Part shown: one piece after another, positions 26,388 to 35,509 of the stretch
Position numbering within the stretch: position 1 is the stretch's first letter
How the letters are laid out: each line of letters opens with the position of its first letter
Assembly (NCBI GenBank): GCA_004791255.1
Contig: SRUQ01000002.1
Span: 777,210-841,209, forward strand
DNA: 64,000 nucleotides
Reading direction: 5' to 3'
Source of the DNA: a bacterium M00.F.Ca.ET.205.01.1.1
GTDB taxonomy: Bacteria; Pseudomonadota; Alphaproteobacteria; Rhizobiales; Rhizobiaceae
The notes under the pieces: model-generated
What the model saw: only the letters and a program-made list of their open reading frames with translations
What the model was told of the DNA's origin: nothing
Databases searched by the model: none
Made by a program: the position numbers and the translations under genes

Positions 26388-27532
26388 AGCGGTCCGTTCC
26401 ACTCGATGTCGCGCGTCGAGGCGGCTTGCAGGCTGATGCGCTGGCGCAGCGCCGTCCCGGCGATCTCGGCCAGCGCCCGCCACTGTGCTCTTTTGGGCGC
26501 GGGGTCGTCCGGCCAATCGAGCAGTTCGTCGGCATTGCGCATCGCATGGCGGAAGTGTCCTACCCGGCCGGATCGCATGGCCGCGGCCAAGCCGTAGATC
26601 CACATGGCAAGCCGCACCGTCTGAGGCCGGTCGATGTCCGGCTTCACTTCGCCACCACCCAGCAGAGCAGCCGTGAAGGCCTGCGGATCGCGGAAGAAAT
26701 GCAGGCCGCTGACGGCGCGGGGATTGCACTCCAGCGGCAGCACGGAGCCGTCCTCTTGCCGCATCAGGTCGAAAGAGATCTGGCCGGTCCAGCCGGTGCC
26801 GGCGACGAAGGCCTCGACGAAATGGCGGGCGGCGGCATCCTCGACCCGCTCGAACCAGATGCCGGCGCCCTTGCCGGCGCGGTAGCGTGAACGATAGAGC
26901 GCCAGCGCCTTGAGCTTGCCGTCATTGGCCAGCGCATAGGCGCTGATTTCATCGCCGGCGACGAAATGTTGCGCCACCCATGGCGCCGCTGCCGAAGGCC
27001 TGATGGCATCGAGGACTGTGGGCGACGGTCGCAACAGCACATGGTTGGCAAAACGCGACCAGACCGGCTTGAACACCAGCGCTCCCGCATGGCCGCGCAC
27101 GGCTTCGATGTCGTCGCCGGACTGCAGCAGCGTCGTTTCCGGCACGGCAAGGCCGAGACTTTGCGCCAGGCGGATGAACGCATGCTTGTCGTGAACCCGG
27201 GTCAGCAATTCCATATCCGGCGCGAACAGGCGTGCCGGCACGGTCCCGTCACGCCATAGCTGTCCGAGGTGGAAAACCTCTTCGCAGGTCGGGATAACCA
27301 GGTCGACCCCCTCACTGCGAATGAGAGCTTCCACCGCCCGGGCATAGGCCTGCGGCGCAAAACGCGGCGGCGGCAGGCGGTGATAGGAAGCGCAGGCGGC
27401 ACTCGCCGCGGCGATCGGGCGGGCCGGGCTGTCAGCCAAGATCACCCGCAGACCGGCGCCGTGCAGCAGGCGCGCCAAATGCAGCGCCACCGGAGCCCGA
27501 GCACCCGTAACGAGCACCGTGCCGGCGCGCAT
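26372..27532 (-). CDS. ATP-grasp ligase-like protein
   Basis: A 386-residue protein with an N-terminal Rossmann pre-ATP-grasp domain (GTVLVTGARAPVALHLARLL) and an ATP-grasp core: VFKPVWSRFANHVLL as nucleotide-binding strand, a GDEISAYAL strand near residue 190, and QISFDLMRQEDGS followed by LECNPRAVSG as the Mg-binding motif (Glu, Asn). Such enzymes join a carboxylate to an amine or thiol via acyl phosphate. It faces the Rieske gene and ends inside it, so it may belong to the same pathway even though it is on the other strand. Substrates unknown. Confidence 0.82.
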   Translation of the reverse strand: MRAGTVLVTGARAPVALHLARLLHGAGLRVILADSPARPIAAASAACASYHRLPPPRFAPQAYARAVEALIRSEGVDLVIPTCEEVFHLGQLWRDGTVPARLFAPDMELLTRVHDKHAFIRLAQSLGLAVPETTLLQSGDDIEAVRGHAGALVFKPVWSRFANHVLLRPSPTVLDAIRPSAAAPWVAQHFVAGDEISAYALANDGKLKALALYRSRYRAGKGAGIWFERVEDAAARHFVEAFVAGTGWTGQISFDLMRQEDGSVLPLECNPRAVSGLHFFRDPQAFTAALLGGGEVKPDIDRPQTVRLAMWIYGLAAAMRSGRVGHFRHAMRNADELLDWPDDPAPKRAQWRALAEIAGTALRQRISLQAASTRDIEWNGPLQSSI

Positions 27533-27573
27533 CAGATCAGGATCAAGGTCGCAGGCATTGGCCGCCCCAAGGC

Positions 27574-28443
27574 TCAGTCCACACCGCGCTTGCCGCGCTT
27601 AAGCCTGGCGGCGCCGGAGCGCGCCTCCAGCGCCTTCTCCACCTGACGCTTCAGCTCATCCTTGATGTCGGCGGTCTCGTTCATCAGCGCGTCGATCTTC
27701 ATGAAATCGAGCACGCGGAATTTCGACACCGCCGGACGGACAAGGATGTCGGGCCGGCTCTGCTTCAGCTTGTTGGCGATGATCGACTGCATCATCAGCT
27801 GGGTCGCGCCGAACATCAGGTCGACCGAAGTCGGCTGCTTGCGGTCGGCCTCTTCCGGCGCGCCGACCACATCGACGCCGATGATGATGTCGGCGTCCTT
27901 CTCGATCAGGTCGAAGGGAACGGGATTGTAGATGCCACCGTCGATGAGCAGCCGGCCGTCGCGCACCACCGGGCGGAACACGGCCGGTATGGCCGCCGAC
28001 GCAGCCAGCGCCGAATGCAGGTCGCCATCGGCGAACACCGCCAGCTTGTGGCCGAAATAATCGGTCGCCGTCACCTTAAGCGGGATCTTCAACTCGGCGA
28101 AGGTTTCGGGAATGGCTTCGGGCAGGAACGCCTTCAGGATGCGCTCGACATTGAACTGGCTGACGCGGATGCCGTTTTGCATGGCTTCGGCAATCGTGCC
28201 GGGCCTCGCCCGCCACATGCGGCTTGCCACCTCGGCGCGGCGGCCAAGGATCGAGCGGGCATAGTCATGGATGTCCTTGCCGGTCATGCCGGAGGCCATG
28301 CCTGCGCCCATGATGGCGCCGATCGAGGAGCCGGCGATCGTCACCGGCCGGATGCCCAACTCGTCCAGCGCCTCGATGACATGGATATGCGCCAGTCCGC
28401 GCGCGCCGCCGCCGCCAAAGGCAATGCCGAAGGTCGGGCTCAT
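27574..28443 (-). CDS. Patatin-like phospholipase (RssA/YchK-like)
   Basis: A 289-residue cytoplasmic patatin-family serine hydrolase. The oxyanion loop GGGGARGLAH lies at residues 10-19, the nucleophile is Ser40 in GSSIG, and the dyad Asp is in LLIDGGIYNPVP. The C-terminal tail is basic (ARSGAARLKRGKRGVD). It shares the start-stop overlap of 4 nt with the upstream M16 peptidase-like gene (28440-28443), so it is the last gene of the unit formed by the two M16 genes. Likely action on lysophospholipids or acyl esters; target unknown. Confidence 0.9.
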   Translation of the reverse strand: MSPTFGIAFGGGGARGLAHIHVIEALDELGIRPVTIAGSSIGAIMGAGMASGMTGKDIHDYARSILGRRAEVASRMWRARPGTIAEAMQNGIRVSQFNVERILKAFLPEAIPETFAELKIPLKVTATDYFGHKLAVFADGDLHSALAASAAIPAVFRPVVRDGRLLIDGGIYNPVPFDLIEKDADIIIGVDVVGAPEEADRKQPTSVDLMFGATQLMMQSIIANKLKQSRPDILVRPAVSKFRVLDFMKIDALMNETADIKDELKRQVEKALEARSGAARLKRGKRGVD

Positions 28444-29765
28444 CCCTTGCCGGCTCCGGCCAGTGCCGGGCCGATGACGAGGATGGCGGGTTCGGTCGAC
28501 AAGAGCTTCCTGGCCGCCGCCTTGACTTGGTCGAGCGTCACCGCGTTGATGTAGCCGGTGCGGCGCTGCATGTAATCGATGCCGAGATCGTCGAGTTGCA
28601 GTTCGACCAGCGTCGTGGCGATGGCGCTGGAGGAATCCAGATTGTTGATGGCGTAGGCGCCGATCAGATATTTCTTGGTCGCCGCCAGTTCCGCCTCGGT
28701 CGGGCCATCCTCGGCCAATTGCTTGACCACGTCGCGCACGATGCCAAGCGTCTCGGCCGCGCGGTCCGAGCGCGTTCCGGTGGTGACGATCAACGCATCG
28801 GCATGGTCGTGGTTGACCAGCGAGGAATTGACGCTGTAGGCCAGCCCGCGCTTTTCGCGCACCTCCTGGAACAGGCGCGAGGTGAAGGTGCCGCCGCCGA
28901 GTATCTCGTTCATCAGCACGGCGGGAAAGAAATCAGCCGATTTGCGCTTCACCCCGGGCCAGGCGAGCTGAAGCGAGGTTTGCGGCAGGTCGTAGTTTAC
29001 CTCGACATGCTGGGCGAGCTTCGGTTCGATATCGGGCACAGGGGCGAGCGCCTGGTCCTGCGGCAGGTCGCCGAACACCATGTCCAGCTTCTTCTTCAGC
29101 GTTTCGGCGTCGATCGCGCCGACGACGGCGACATGCAGGCCGGCACGGGCGAAAACCGCCTTGTGCAAAGCCTTCAAATCATCCGGCGTGATAGCGGCGA
29201 TGCTTTGCCTGGTGCCCTGGTCGGAGCGCGAATAAGGATGGTCGCCGTAAAGCGCGCGCGCCCATTTGTTTTGCGCAATCGTGTCGGGATCGTTTTCGCC
29301 GGCGATGATGCCGGACAGAATTTGCCCGCGGATGCGATCGATCGGCGCCTGGTCGAAGCGGGGCTGGTTGACGGCCAGCCGCAGCAGGTCGAATGCCTCG
29401 TCGCGCTGCTCGCCCAGCATGCGCATGGAACCGTAGATGCCATCGCGGCTCTCCTCGAAGCCCATCTCCGCGCCGGCATCGTCAAGCCGCACCTGGAAGG
29501 CATCGCTGTCGAGGGTCCCAGCACCTTCGTCGAACAGGCCGGTCATCAGGTTGGCGAGCCCCTCCTTGCCCGGCGGGTCCTGAGTCGAGCCGCCGCCGAA
29601 GACGAAGCGGATGGCGACAACCGGCACCGAATAATCCTCCACCAGCCAGGCGGTGACGCCTTTCGATGAGGTCACCTGCTGGATGTCCATGGCGCGAGCG
29701 GACAGCACCGGCAGGAGTAGGAAGAACAGGGCAAAGCAAAGGGTGGCGAATGTGCGATAGACCAT
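28440..29765 (-). CDS. M16 family peptidase-like protein without the zinc motif
   Basis: A homologue of processing-peptidase/PqqL-like M16 proteins, exported by a signal peptide (VYRTFATLCFALFFLLLPVLSARA). I use the ATG at 29763-29765, which follows a very strong GGGGGGAGGG site; an in-frame ATG at 29825 next to the stop of the upstream gene would add 20 residues. Where active M16 enzymes have H-x-x-E-H, this one reads DPPGKEGLANLMTGL, so it lacks zinc ligands and is probably the structural partner. The C-terminal half has the conserved REKRGLAYSV motif. It follows the active M16 gene on the same strand. Confidence 0.88.
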   Translation of the reverse strand: MVYRTFATLCFALFFLLLPVLSARAMDIQQVTSSKGVTAWLVEDYSVPVVAIRFVFGGGSTQDPPGKEGLANLMTGLFDEGAGTLDSDAFQVRLDDAGAEMGFEESRDGIYGSMRMLGEQRDEAFDLLRLAVNQPRFDQAPIDRIRGQILSGIIAGENDPDTIAQNKWARALYGDHPYSRSDQGTRQSIAAITPDDLKALHKAVFARAGLHVAVVGAIDAETLKKKLDMVFGDLPQDQALAPVPDIEPKLAQHVEVNYDLPQTSLQLAWPGVKRKSADFFPAVLMNEILGGGTFTSRLFQEVREKRGLAYSVNSSLVNHDHADALIVTTGTRSDRAAETLGIVRDVVKQLAEDGPTEAELAATKKYLIGAYAINNLDSSSAIATTLVELQLDDLGIDYMQRRTGYINAVTLDQVKAAARKLLSTEPAILVIGPALAGAGKG

Positions 29766-29827
29766 TCCCTCCCCCCTCGCGGCGGCGGCAGGAAAAGCGC
29801 TCAATCGGTCGAGAACCAGGGTCATGA

Positions 29828-31213
29828 TCAATTCCCCGCCTGTTGCTGCGGCAGGAGATAGCCTGTCGTCGACCGGGCGAGCACCAGATACTTCGCTGCG
29901 GCGGCCTTGACCTCGTCGGCGGTGACCTTGCGGACACGGTCCGGCCATTGCTCGATGTCCTGCACCGTGCCACCGGTGGCGAGTTCGGCGCCGTAGATGT
30001 TGGCCATCGAATCCTGCTTGTCGCGGGCGAAGATCATCGAGCGCACATAGCGGTCCTTGGCCTTTTCCAGTTCGTTGTCGGTGACGCCATCCCTGGCGAT
30101 GCGCACCACCTCGGCATCGACAGCCGCCTCGACGTCGGCGAGCTTGGCGTCGCCGCGCGGCGCGCCGTAGACAGTGAAGTTGGTGTCGTCGAGCATGGTG
30201 CCCTGGAAATAGGCGCCGGCATTGGACGCGATGCCCTGCTTGACCACCAGTTCCTGATAGAGCCGGCTGCGGTTGCCGCCGCCGAGGATTTCCGCCAGCA
30301 GGTCGAGCGCCTCGGCCTCGCCGGGCTTGCCGGTATGGTAGGACGGCACCACCCATTGCGTCGAGAAATTCGGCACGCTGACGCGGGCATCCGACAGCGT
30401 CACCGTGCGCCGCGTGTTCTGTTCCGGCTCGACCGGGCGGATGCGCGGCGGCAGATCGGGACCGCGCGCCACCTTGCCGTAGGTCTTCTCGGCCATCGCC
30501 TTGACGGCATTCGGTTCGACATCGCCGGCCACGATCAGCACGGCGTTGTTGGGGCGGTAGTATTTATCGTAGAAGGCGACGGCGTCGGTGCGGTTCAGCT
30601 GCTCCATCTCCTGCATCCAGCCGATGACCGGAATGCGGTAGGGTTGGTTCTGCCACAGCGTCGCATCGACTTCCTCGTCGAGCACGGCTTCCGGACTGTT
30701 GTCGATGCGCGAGCGCCGCTCTTCCAGGATGACGTCGCGCTCGGTCTTGATGACATCGTCGGTGAGGATGAGGTTGCGCATGCGGTCGGCCTCGAAGCTC
30801 ATCATCAGTTCGAGCGCCGATGGCGCCACCGTCTCGTGGAAGGCGGTGTAGTCGTATGAGGTGAAGGCGTTGTTGGAACCGCCTATGTCGGAGACGGCGC
30901 GGTCGAACTCGCCCGCGGCGTGATTGCTCGTCGCCTTGAACATCAGATGTTCGAAGAAATGGGCGATGCCGGATTTGCCGGGCGGCTCGTCGGCGCTGCC
31001 GATCTTGTACCAGACCATGTGGGTGACGATCGGCGCGCGATGATCGGGGATGACGACCACCTCCATGCCGTTCTCGAGCAGGAAATCCGTCACCTTGAAC
31101 TCGTTCGCCTTGCCGTCCTTGGACGCAGTTTCGGCCAGCATTGGGCCGGTTACAGCAAATACCAGCGCGCCTGCAAGGAGCCCTGTGCGCAGCCGTCTGG
31201 TGCTGGATTTCAT
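29828..31213 (-). CDS. M16 family zinc metallopeptidase (pitrilysin/processing-peptidase type)
   Basis: A 461-residue periplasmic peptidase starting at the ATG at 31211-31213 ([17 protein letters not shown]) with a signal peptide ending around PMLAE. The zinc motif HFFEH is at residues 85-89 and the third ligand region TERDVILEE lies about 75 residues later, as required for M16. The second half contains [16 protein letters not shown]. It sits directly upstream of a paralogue lacking the motif, the arrangement known for heterodimeric bacterial M16 pairs. Substrates are probably short peptides or misfolded exported proteins. Confidence 0.93.
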   Translation of the reverse strand: MKSSTRRLRTGLLAGALVFAVTGPMLAETASKDGKANEFKVTDFLLENGMEVVVIPDHRAPIVTHMVWYKIGSADEPPGKSGIAHFFEHLMFKATSNHAAGEFDRAVSDIGGSNNAFTSYDYTAFHETVAPSALELMMSFEADRMRNLILTDDVIKTERDVILEERRSRIDNSPEAVLDEEVDATLWQNQPYRIPVIGWMQEMEQLNRTDAVAFYDKYYRPNNAVLIVAGDVEPNAVKAMAEKTYGKVARGPDLPPRIRPVEPEQNTRRTVTLSDARVSVPNFSTQWVVPSYHTGKPGEAEALDLLAEILGGGNRSRLYQELVVKQGIASNAGAYFQGTMLDDTNFTVYGAPRGDAKLADVEAAVDAEVVRIARDGVTDNELEKAKDRYVRSMIFARDKQDSMANIYGAELATGGTVQDIEQWPDRVRKVTADEVKAAAAKYLVLARSTTGYLLPQQQAGN

Positions 31214-31331
31214 CAAATGCTCCGGTTCCGGTTGCGTGACGATAGGCAAGCTTGCCCGCCAAGGCAAAGTGAATCGCCGGCCATGTTGCCGGCAAACGCG
31301 GCGGCAAAGAGGCCGGCCGGGGTGCGTCGTA

Positions 31332-31886
31332 TCAGGCGGCCTCGATGAAGCGGATGACGGTCTCGCCATAGTTGCGCTCGTCGAGCACGGAAAAGCCGGG
31401 TCCAGGCTCGAACAATGCTGCCGCGGCCTCCTCGACCACGCACAAAGCACCGGGGCGCAGCCAGCCGCCGGCCCTGGCCGACTGCAGGGCCCGCTCGCCA
31501 AGACCCTTGCCATAGGGCGGGTCGGCAAAAACCAGGCCGAACGGCGCCAACGTGCCCGCATCGCCAAGCCCCGCGGCATCGCGGCGAAAGATCTTGGTGC
31601 GGCCGGTCAGGCCGAAAGCTTCGACATTGTCGCGGATCAGGCCGCGGCCTTCCGCCGACTCCTCGATGAAGACGCCATAGGACGCGCCGCGCGACAGCGC
31701 TTCCAGGCCGAGGGCGCCGGTGCCGGCGAACAGGTCGAGCACGCGAGCGCCCTGCAGCCGGTCAGCAAAGCGGTGCGCCAGCACATTGAAGACCGCCTCG
31801 CGGGTGCGATCGGTCGTCGGGCGGATGGCGCTGCTGCGGGGCGTCGCCAGCGGACGCCCGCGAAACTCACCACCAACGATCCTCAT
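31332..31886 (-). CDS. rsmD: 16S rRNA (guanine(966)-N(2))-methyltransferase RsmD
   Basis: RsmD methylates G966 of 16S rRNA in the 30S subunit with SAM. The 184-residue protein has [16 protein letters not shown] at the start, [15 protein letters not shown], the SAM-binding [19 protein letters not shown] and the catalytic DPPYGKG. Its ATG overlaps the stop of the pseudouridine synthase gene by 4 nt, an arrangement common in alphaproteobacteria and consistent with joint rRNA modification. Confidence 0.96.
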   Translation of the reverse strand: MRIVGGEFRGRPLATPRSSAIRPTTDRTREAVFNVLAHRFADRLQGARVLDLFAGTGALGLEALSRGASYGVFIEESAEGRGLIRDNVEAFGLTGRTKIFRRDAAGLGDAGTLAPFGLVFADPPYGKGLGERALQSARAGGWLRPGALCVVEEAAAALFEPGPGFSVLDERNYGETVIRFIEAA

Positions 31887-33964
31887 TTCGTCCTGGGACC
31901 CTTGGGGCCGCCGCGCGGCCGCTCGCCACCACCGTCCGGACGCTCGCCACGCGGCTTGCCGAACGGTTTTGCACCGCCTGGCTTGCCGGCGGGCTTGCCA
32001 TAGGACGGCTTGAACGACGCCTTGCGCGCCTTGTTCTCGGCCGCCTTGGCAGCATCCGCCTCCGCCCTGCCCTTGCCGATCGGCCGGGCTCCCGGCGCCA
32101 TCCAGACATTGGCCTTGCGCTGGCCGGGCGGCTCGATCGGGCGCTGCTCGCGCTCGGATTTCTTGCCGCCGCCACGCGGTTTGTCACCGAAGCCGCCGCG
32201 CGGCTTGTCGCCAAAATTGCCACGCGGCTTATCGCCAAAGCCGCCACGTTCGGGCCTTGGGCCGCGATCGCCAAAGCTCTTCTCCGGCCTCTCGCCTCTG
32301 TCGGGACTTGTCGACAGTTTGCCCAGCGCTTCGTCGCGGCTGCCCTCGCGGCGCTTGCGGTTCTTGATCAGCCCGCCCTCGCCGATCGGACGGCGATCGA
32401 CTCCATCGCGCGCAAATTTCGGCCGCTCGGGCTCCGGCTCGCGGGTCTCGGTGCGGCGCACCGGCTTGTTGGAAAACGGCTTGGTGATCTCGGCGTCGAA
32501 ATTGGCGCCGGACTCCTCGACCAGGCGTTCGCCAAGCTGATCGCGCAGCACCCGACCCTTGACCTCCAGCACGTGGCCTTCCGGCAGGTCCTCGAGCTGG
32601 AACGGGCCGTAGGAGATGCGGATCAGCCGCGTCACGTCGAGGCCGAGCGCGCCGAGGATGTTCCTGACCTCGCGGTTCTTGCCTTCGCGCAGGCCGATCG
32701 TCAGCCAGGCATTCGAGCCCTGCTCGCGGTCGAGGCTGGCCTCGATGGCACCGTAGAAGACGCCATCGACGGCGATGCCCTCGCGCAGGCCGGCAAGCGC
32801 GCTTTCCTCGACCTTGCCGTGAACGCGCACGCGGTAGCGGCGCAGCCAGCCGGTCGCCGGCAGTTCGAGCACCCGCGACAGGCCGCCATCATTGGTGAGC
32901 AGCAGCAGGCCCTCGGTGTTGATGTCGAGCCGGCCGATGGTCATCAGCCGTGGCAATTCGGCGGGCAGCACGTCGAAGACGGTCTTGCGGCCCTCGGGAT
33001 CGCGGTTGGTGGTGACGACGCCGGCCGGTTTGTGGAAAAGGAACAGACGCGTGCGTTCGATCGGCGGAATTTCCATGCCGTCGAGATGAATGATGTCACC
33101 GGGCATCACATTGAAGGCTGGTGAGGCCAGCGCCCGGCCATTGACCTTGACGCGGCCGGCCGCGATCAGTTCCTCGGCGTCGCGGCGCGAGGCAAGGCCG
33201 GCGCGTGCCAGCCGCTTGGCGATCCGCTCGCCGGCTTCCTCGGTTGCCTCCGCCGGCCGCGGCCGCGGCTTGAAGCCGCCCGACGCGCCCTGGGGACGAT
33301 CGCCGAAATCACGCTTGGGTCTGTCGCCGCCGAAGTCACGCTTGGGGCGATCCGCGAAGTCACGTTTCGGGCGGTCACTGAAATCGCGCTTGGGACGGTC
33401 GAAACGCCTTTCGCCGCCTTCGGCAGCTGCCGCAGCCGGACGATCGCCGCGCGGGGCATAGGGCTTGCGCGGACCTTCGCGCTTTTCATAGGGCTTGCGC
33501 TCGCCTCCGGCCGCCATTGGGCGGTCGCCACGCGGCGCGTAGGGCTTGCGCGGGCCTTCGCGCTTCTCATAGGGCTTGCGTTCGCCCTCGGCAGCCATCG
33601 GGCGGTCGCCACGCGGCGCGTATGGCTTGCGGGGCCCTTCGCGTTTCTCGTAAGGCTTGCGCTCGCCTTCTGCAGCCATCGGGCGGTCGCCGCGTGGTGC
33701 ATAGGGCTTGCGCGGGCCTTCGCGCTTCTCGTAGGGCTTGCCCTCGGAACGCGGCCCCTTGCTGAAGGGCTTTTCGCCACTCTTGAAGTCACGTTTCGGC
33801 CGCTCACCCTCGGTGGCCATCGGCCTGTTACCGCGCGGTGCGTAGGGTTTCTTGGCGCCGAAGGATGGCTTGCCACCCCTGTCGCCTCGCGGACCCGCAG
33901 TCTTGCCTGGGCCTTTTTGGCCTGGCCCTTTTGCGCGGGGGGATTTCCTGTCGTTGTCGTCCAT
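31883..33964 (-). CDS. rRNA pseudouridine synthase (RluB/RsuA family) with long repetitive basic N-terminus
   Basis: A 693-residue protein from the ATG at 33962-33964 (MDDNDRKSPRAKG). Residues 1-240 are a disordered, Arg/Lys/Pro/Gly-rich tail containing four copies of a 27-residue repeat (KPYEKREGPRKPYAPRGDR core) and several DRPKRDF units. An S4 RNA-binding domain follows (IAKRLARAGLASRRDAEELI), then the catalytic domain with GRLDINTEGLLLLT (catalytic Asp near residue 346) and the family end EGKNREVRNILGALG. A second basic tail of about 180 residues closes the protein. It isomerises a uridine of 23S rRNA (U2605 in RluB). The catalytic part is normal; the tails are unusually long. Confidence 0.9.
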   Translation of the reverse strand: MDDNDRKSPRAKGPGQKGPGKTAGPRGDRGGKPSFGAKKPYAPRGNRPMATEGERPKRDFKSGEKPFSKGPRSEGKPYEKREGPRKPYAPRGDRPMAAEGERKPYEKREGPRKPYAPRGDRPMAAEGERKPYEKREGPRKPYAPRGDRPMAAGGERKPYEKREGPRKPYAPRGDRPAAAAAEGGERRFDRPKRDFSDRPKRDFADRPKRDFGGDRPKRDFGDRPQGASGGFKPRPRPAEATEEAGERIAKRLARAGLASRRDAEELIAAGRVKVNGRALASPAFNVMPGDIIHLDGMEIPPIERTRLFLFHKPAGVVTTNRDPEGRKTVFDVLPAELPRLMTIGRLDINTEGLLLLTNDGGLSRVLELPATGWLRRYRVRVHGKVEESALAGLREGIAVDGVFYGAIEASLDREQGSNAWLTIGLREGKNREVRNILGALGLDVTRLIRISYGPFQLEDLPEGHVLEVKGRVLRDQLGERLVEESGANFDAEITKPFSNKPVRRTETREPEPERPKFARDGVDRRPIGEGGLIKNRKRREGSRDEALGKLSTSPDRGERPEKSFGDRGPRPERGGFGDKPRGNFGDKPRGGFGDKPRGGGKKSEREQRPIEPPGQRKANVWMAPGARPIGKGRAEADAAKAAENKARKASFKPSYGKPAGKPGGAKPFGKPRGERPDGGGERPRGGPKGPRTK
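33440..33765. repeat. Four 81-bp tandem repeats inside the pseudouridine synthase gene
   Basis: Equivalent bases recur at 33480, 33561, 33642 and 33723, an exact 81-bp period (27 codons). The unit encodes a basic segment with EKREGPRKPYAPRGDRP. Because the copies are near-identical in DNA, the number may vary between strains by slippage or recombination while keeping the frame. Confidence 0.9.
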
Positions 33965-33987
33965 GTGGCCTTTGTCCGTTTGCGCTG

Positions 33988-34091
33988 CTACAGCGTGGCG
34001 CATCCCAGGGACGCGCAACGAACGCTGTAGCACTTTTGATTTGGCGCATGATCATTTCCGAAAACCGTACCCGATTTTCGAGGTTATGCGC
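33988..34091. repeat. Palindromic intergenic repeat (composite)
   Basis: Two adjacent imperfect palindromes occupy the space between two divergent genes. The first has 8-bp arms CTACAGCG (33988-33995) and CGCTGTAG (34023-34030). The second (34044-34091) runs GCGCATGATCATTTCCGAAAAC to GATTTTCGAGGTTATGCGC and matches the layout of the elements at 38549 and 62005: outer arm, short A-run or T-run inner arm, CC/CAC spacer. Such elements are common in Rhizobiales intergenic regions. The tadA promoter must lie within or right beside it. Confidence 0.7.
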
Positions 34092-34145
34092 TCAATAACA
34101 GGATCACTGTCGGGTGGCGAGGAGATAAATCGGAATGGAGACCGC

Positions 34146-34598
34146 GTGAAGCGACCCGATTTCATGGCCATGGCGCTGAAGGAGGCCGAAGCGGCAGCCT
34201 TGCGCGGCGAAGTGCCGGTCGGCGCCGTCATCGCCAGCGGCGACGCCATAGTCGCCAGCGCCGGCAACCGCACCCGCGAGCTTGCCGACCCGACCGCGCA
34301 TGCCGAGATGCTGGCGATCCGTGAAGCCTGCCAAAAACTCTCGAGCGAGCGGCTGACCGGCCACGACCTCTACGTGACACTGGAGCCCTGCGCCATGTGC
34401 GCAGGCGCCATCTCCTTCGCGCGGCTGCGGCGGCTGTATTTCGGCGCGGCCGACGAGAAGGGCGGCGCGGTGGTCAACGGCGTGCGCTTCTTCGCCTCGC
34501 CAACATGCCACCACACGCCGGATGTCTATCCGGGCATGAGCGAGACCGAAGCGGCCCTGCTGCTGAAGGATTTTTTCCGCGAACGGCGCGAACCTTAG
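34146..34598 (+). CDS. tadA: tRNA adenosine(34) deaminase TadA
   Basis: TadA converts adenosine to inosine at the wobble position of tRNA-Arg(ACG). I chose the GTG at 34146, five bases after a GGAG; an ATG at 34086 lies inside the palindromic repeat and an ATG at 34164 is also possible. The 150-residue protein has the deaminase zinc site HAEM (His52, catalytic Glu54) and PCAMC (Cys82, Cys85), and the typical GAADEKGGAVVNG segment. It is divergent from the pseudouridine synthase gene. Confidence 0.95.
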   Translation: MKRPDFMAMALKEAEAAALRGEVPVGAVIASGDAIVASAGNRTRELADPTAHAEMLAIREACQKLSSERLTGHDLYVTLEPCAMCAGAISFARLRRLYFGAADEKGGAVVNGVRFFASPTCHHTPDVYPGMSETEAALLLKDFFRERREP

Positions 34599-34621
34599 CC
34601 GTCACTAAAAGGGAAATTAGA

Positions 34622-35302
34622 TCAGAGGGACGGCAGCCAGTCGAACCAGCCGCTGCCCTTCTTGCCTTCCGCCTCTTTCTTCAGGCGGCGTTCCTTCTTG
34701 TACTCGTCCTCGCCGAGTTCGCCCTGCGGCGCGGCGTCCGATGCGACACGGTAACCCAGCGGCGGTTCGCTCAGATATTTGCGTGTGTTGGGATCGCCCT
34801 GCTTGCTGTCGGCAAGTCGGCGCTGGATTTCAGCGGCGCGGCCCTTGTCCGAATCGGCGGGCGACCAACGCGGCGGATGGCTCGAGCCAGACTCGTCCAT
34901 CGCCTTCTTGACCGAAGCCGGATCGGTCTGCACATCTTCGACGATCTCCGACTGGTAGGCCGGATCATTCTGGTGGGCGGTGGCGTCGGCGCGCAGGCGG
35001 GCGCGGCGCTGCTCGGGCGATTCGGGCCATTCGGCGCTGGCCGTCTCGATGCTGTCCTGCGGCGCCGGCAGCGCTTCCTTCTGGCCCGGTGCCGGTTTCA
35101 CCAATGTGGGGCGCGGCCTGTAATCGATCCGTTCCTTATGCTTCGGCGCGATGGAAAAGGCGCTACTGAGATCGCCAGCCAGCTGTTCGCCGGCTGTCTT
35201 GTCGGTGCCGTAGGTCGGGGAGCCAACGCAGCCGGCCAGAGCAAGGCCCGATGCGAAAAGCGGCGCCAGCAGCGCAAGGCGCGCATTATATCTCTCGGTC
35301 AT
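34622..35302 (-). CDS. Putative lipoprotein of unknown function
   Basis: A 226-residue protein from the ATG at 35300-35302 (MTERYNARLALL). The signal sequence ends in the lipobox LALAGC, so the mature protein should be lipid-anchored to a periplasm-facing membrane. The rest is hydrophilic, charged and probably largely disordered, with repeated acidic and Gln/Ala-rich stretches (QRRARLRADATAHQNDPAYQSEIVEDVQ) and a basic C-terminal helix before WFDWLPSL. I recognise no family. It lies between tadA (convergent) and ileS (same strand, 207 nt upstream). Confidence 0.72.
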   Translation of the reverse strand: MTERYNARLALLAPLFASGLALAGCVGSPTYGTDKTAGEQLAGDLSSAFSIAPKHKERIDYRPRPTLVKPAPGQKEALPAPQDSIETASAEWPESPEQRRARLRADATAHQNDPAYQSEIVEDVQTDPASVKKAMDESGSSHPPRWSPADSDKGRAAEIQRRLADSKQGDPNTRKYLSEPPLGYRVASDAAPQGELGEDEYKKERRLKKEAEGKKGSGWFDWLPSL

Positions 35303-35448
35303 GCCAAAAAGTCCCACTATAGACAGCCTCTCGATTGCCACCGGCGGTATGTCCGGTCCCCATCGTCCAAGCACTTGCGACGGAAATCCGGCGACAATTT
35401 GTCTGCCGGAGTTTCGCGTATTTACCTCAACCGCTCGTTAAGGGCAAC

Positions 35449-35471
35449 GCGCGGGCGGCTTTCGCCCGCGC
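35449..35471 (-). terminator. GC-rich hairpin after ileS
   Basis: GCGCGGGCG (35449-35457) pairs with CGCCCGCGC (35463-35471) around a 5-nt loop, about 39 nt past the ileS stop codon. No run of T follows on the ileS strand, so it may be a weak or Rho-assisted terminator or a stabilising 3' hairpin. Confidence 0.4.
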
Positions 35472-35509
35472 GGCGTGGCATTTGTGCACCGATGCCGCAT
35501 CCCGGTCTA

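Noticed and set aside
28440..30356. Possible fused double M16 protein
   Set aside because: The upstream part is in the wrong frame relative to the active M16 gene; the second protein has its own start, ribosome-binding site and signal peptide.
33440..33765. CRISPR-like array from regular repeats
   Set aside because: The 81-bp units are contiguous, in frame and without unique spacers; they encode protein repeats.
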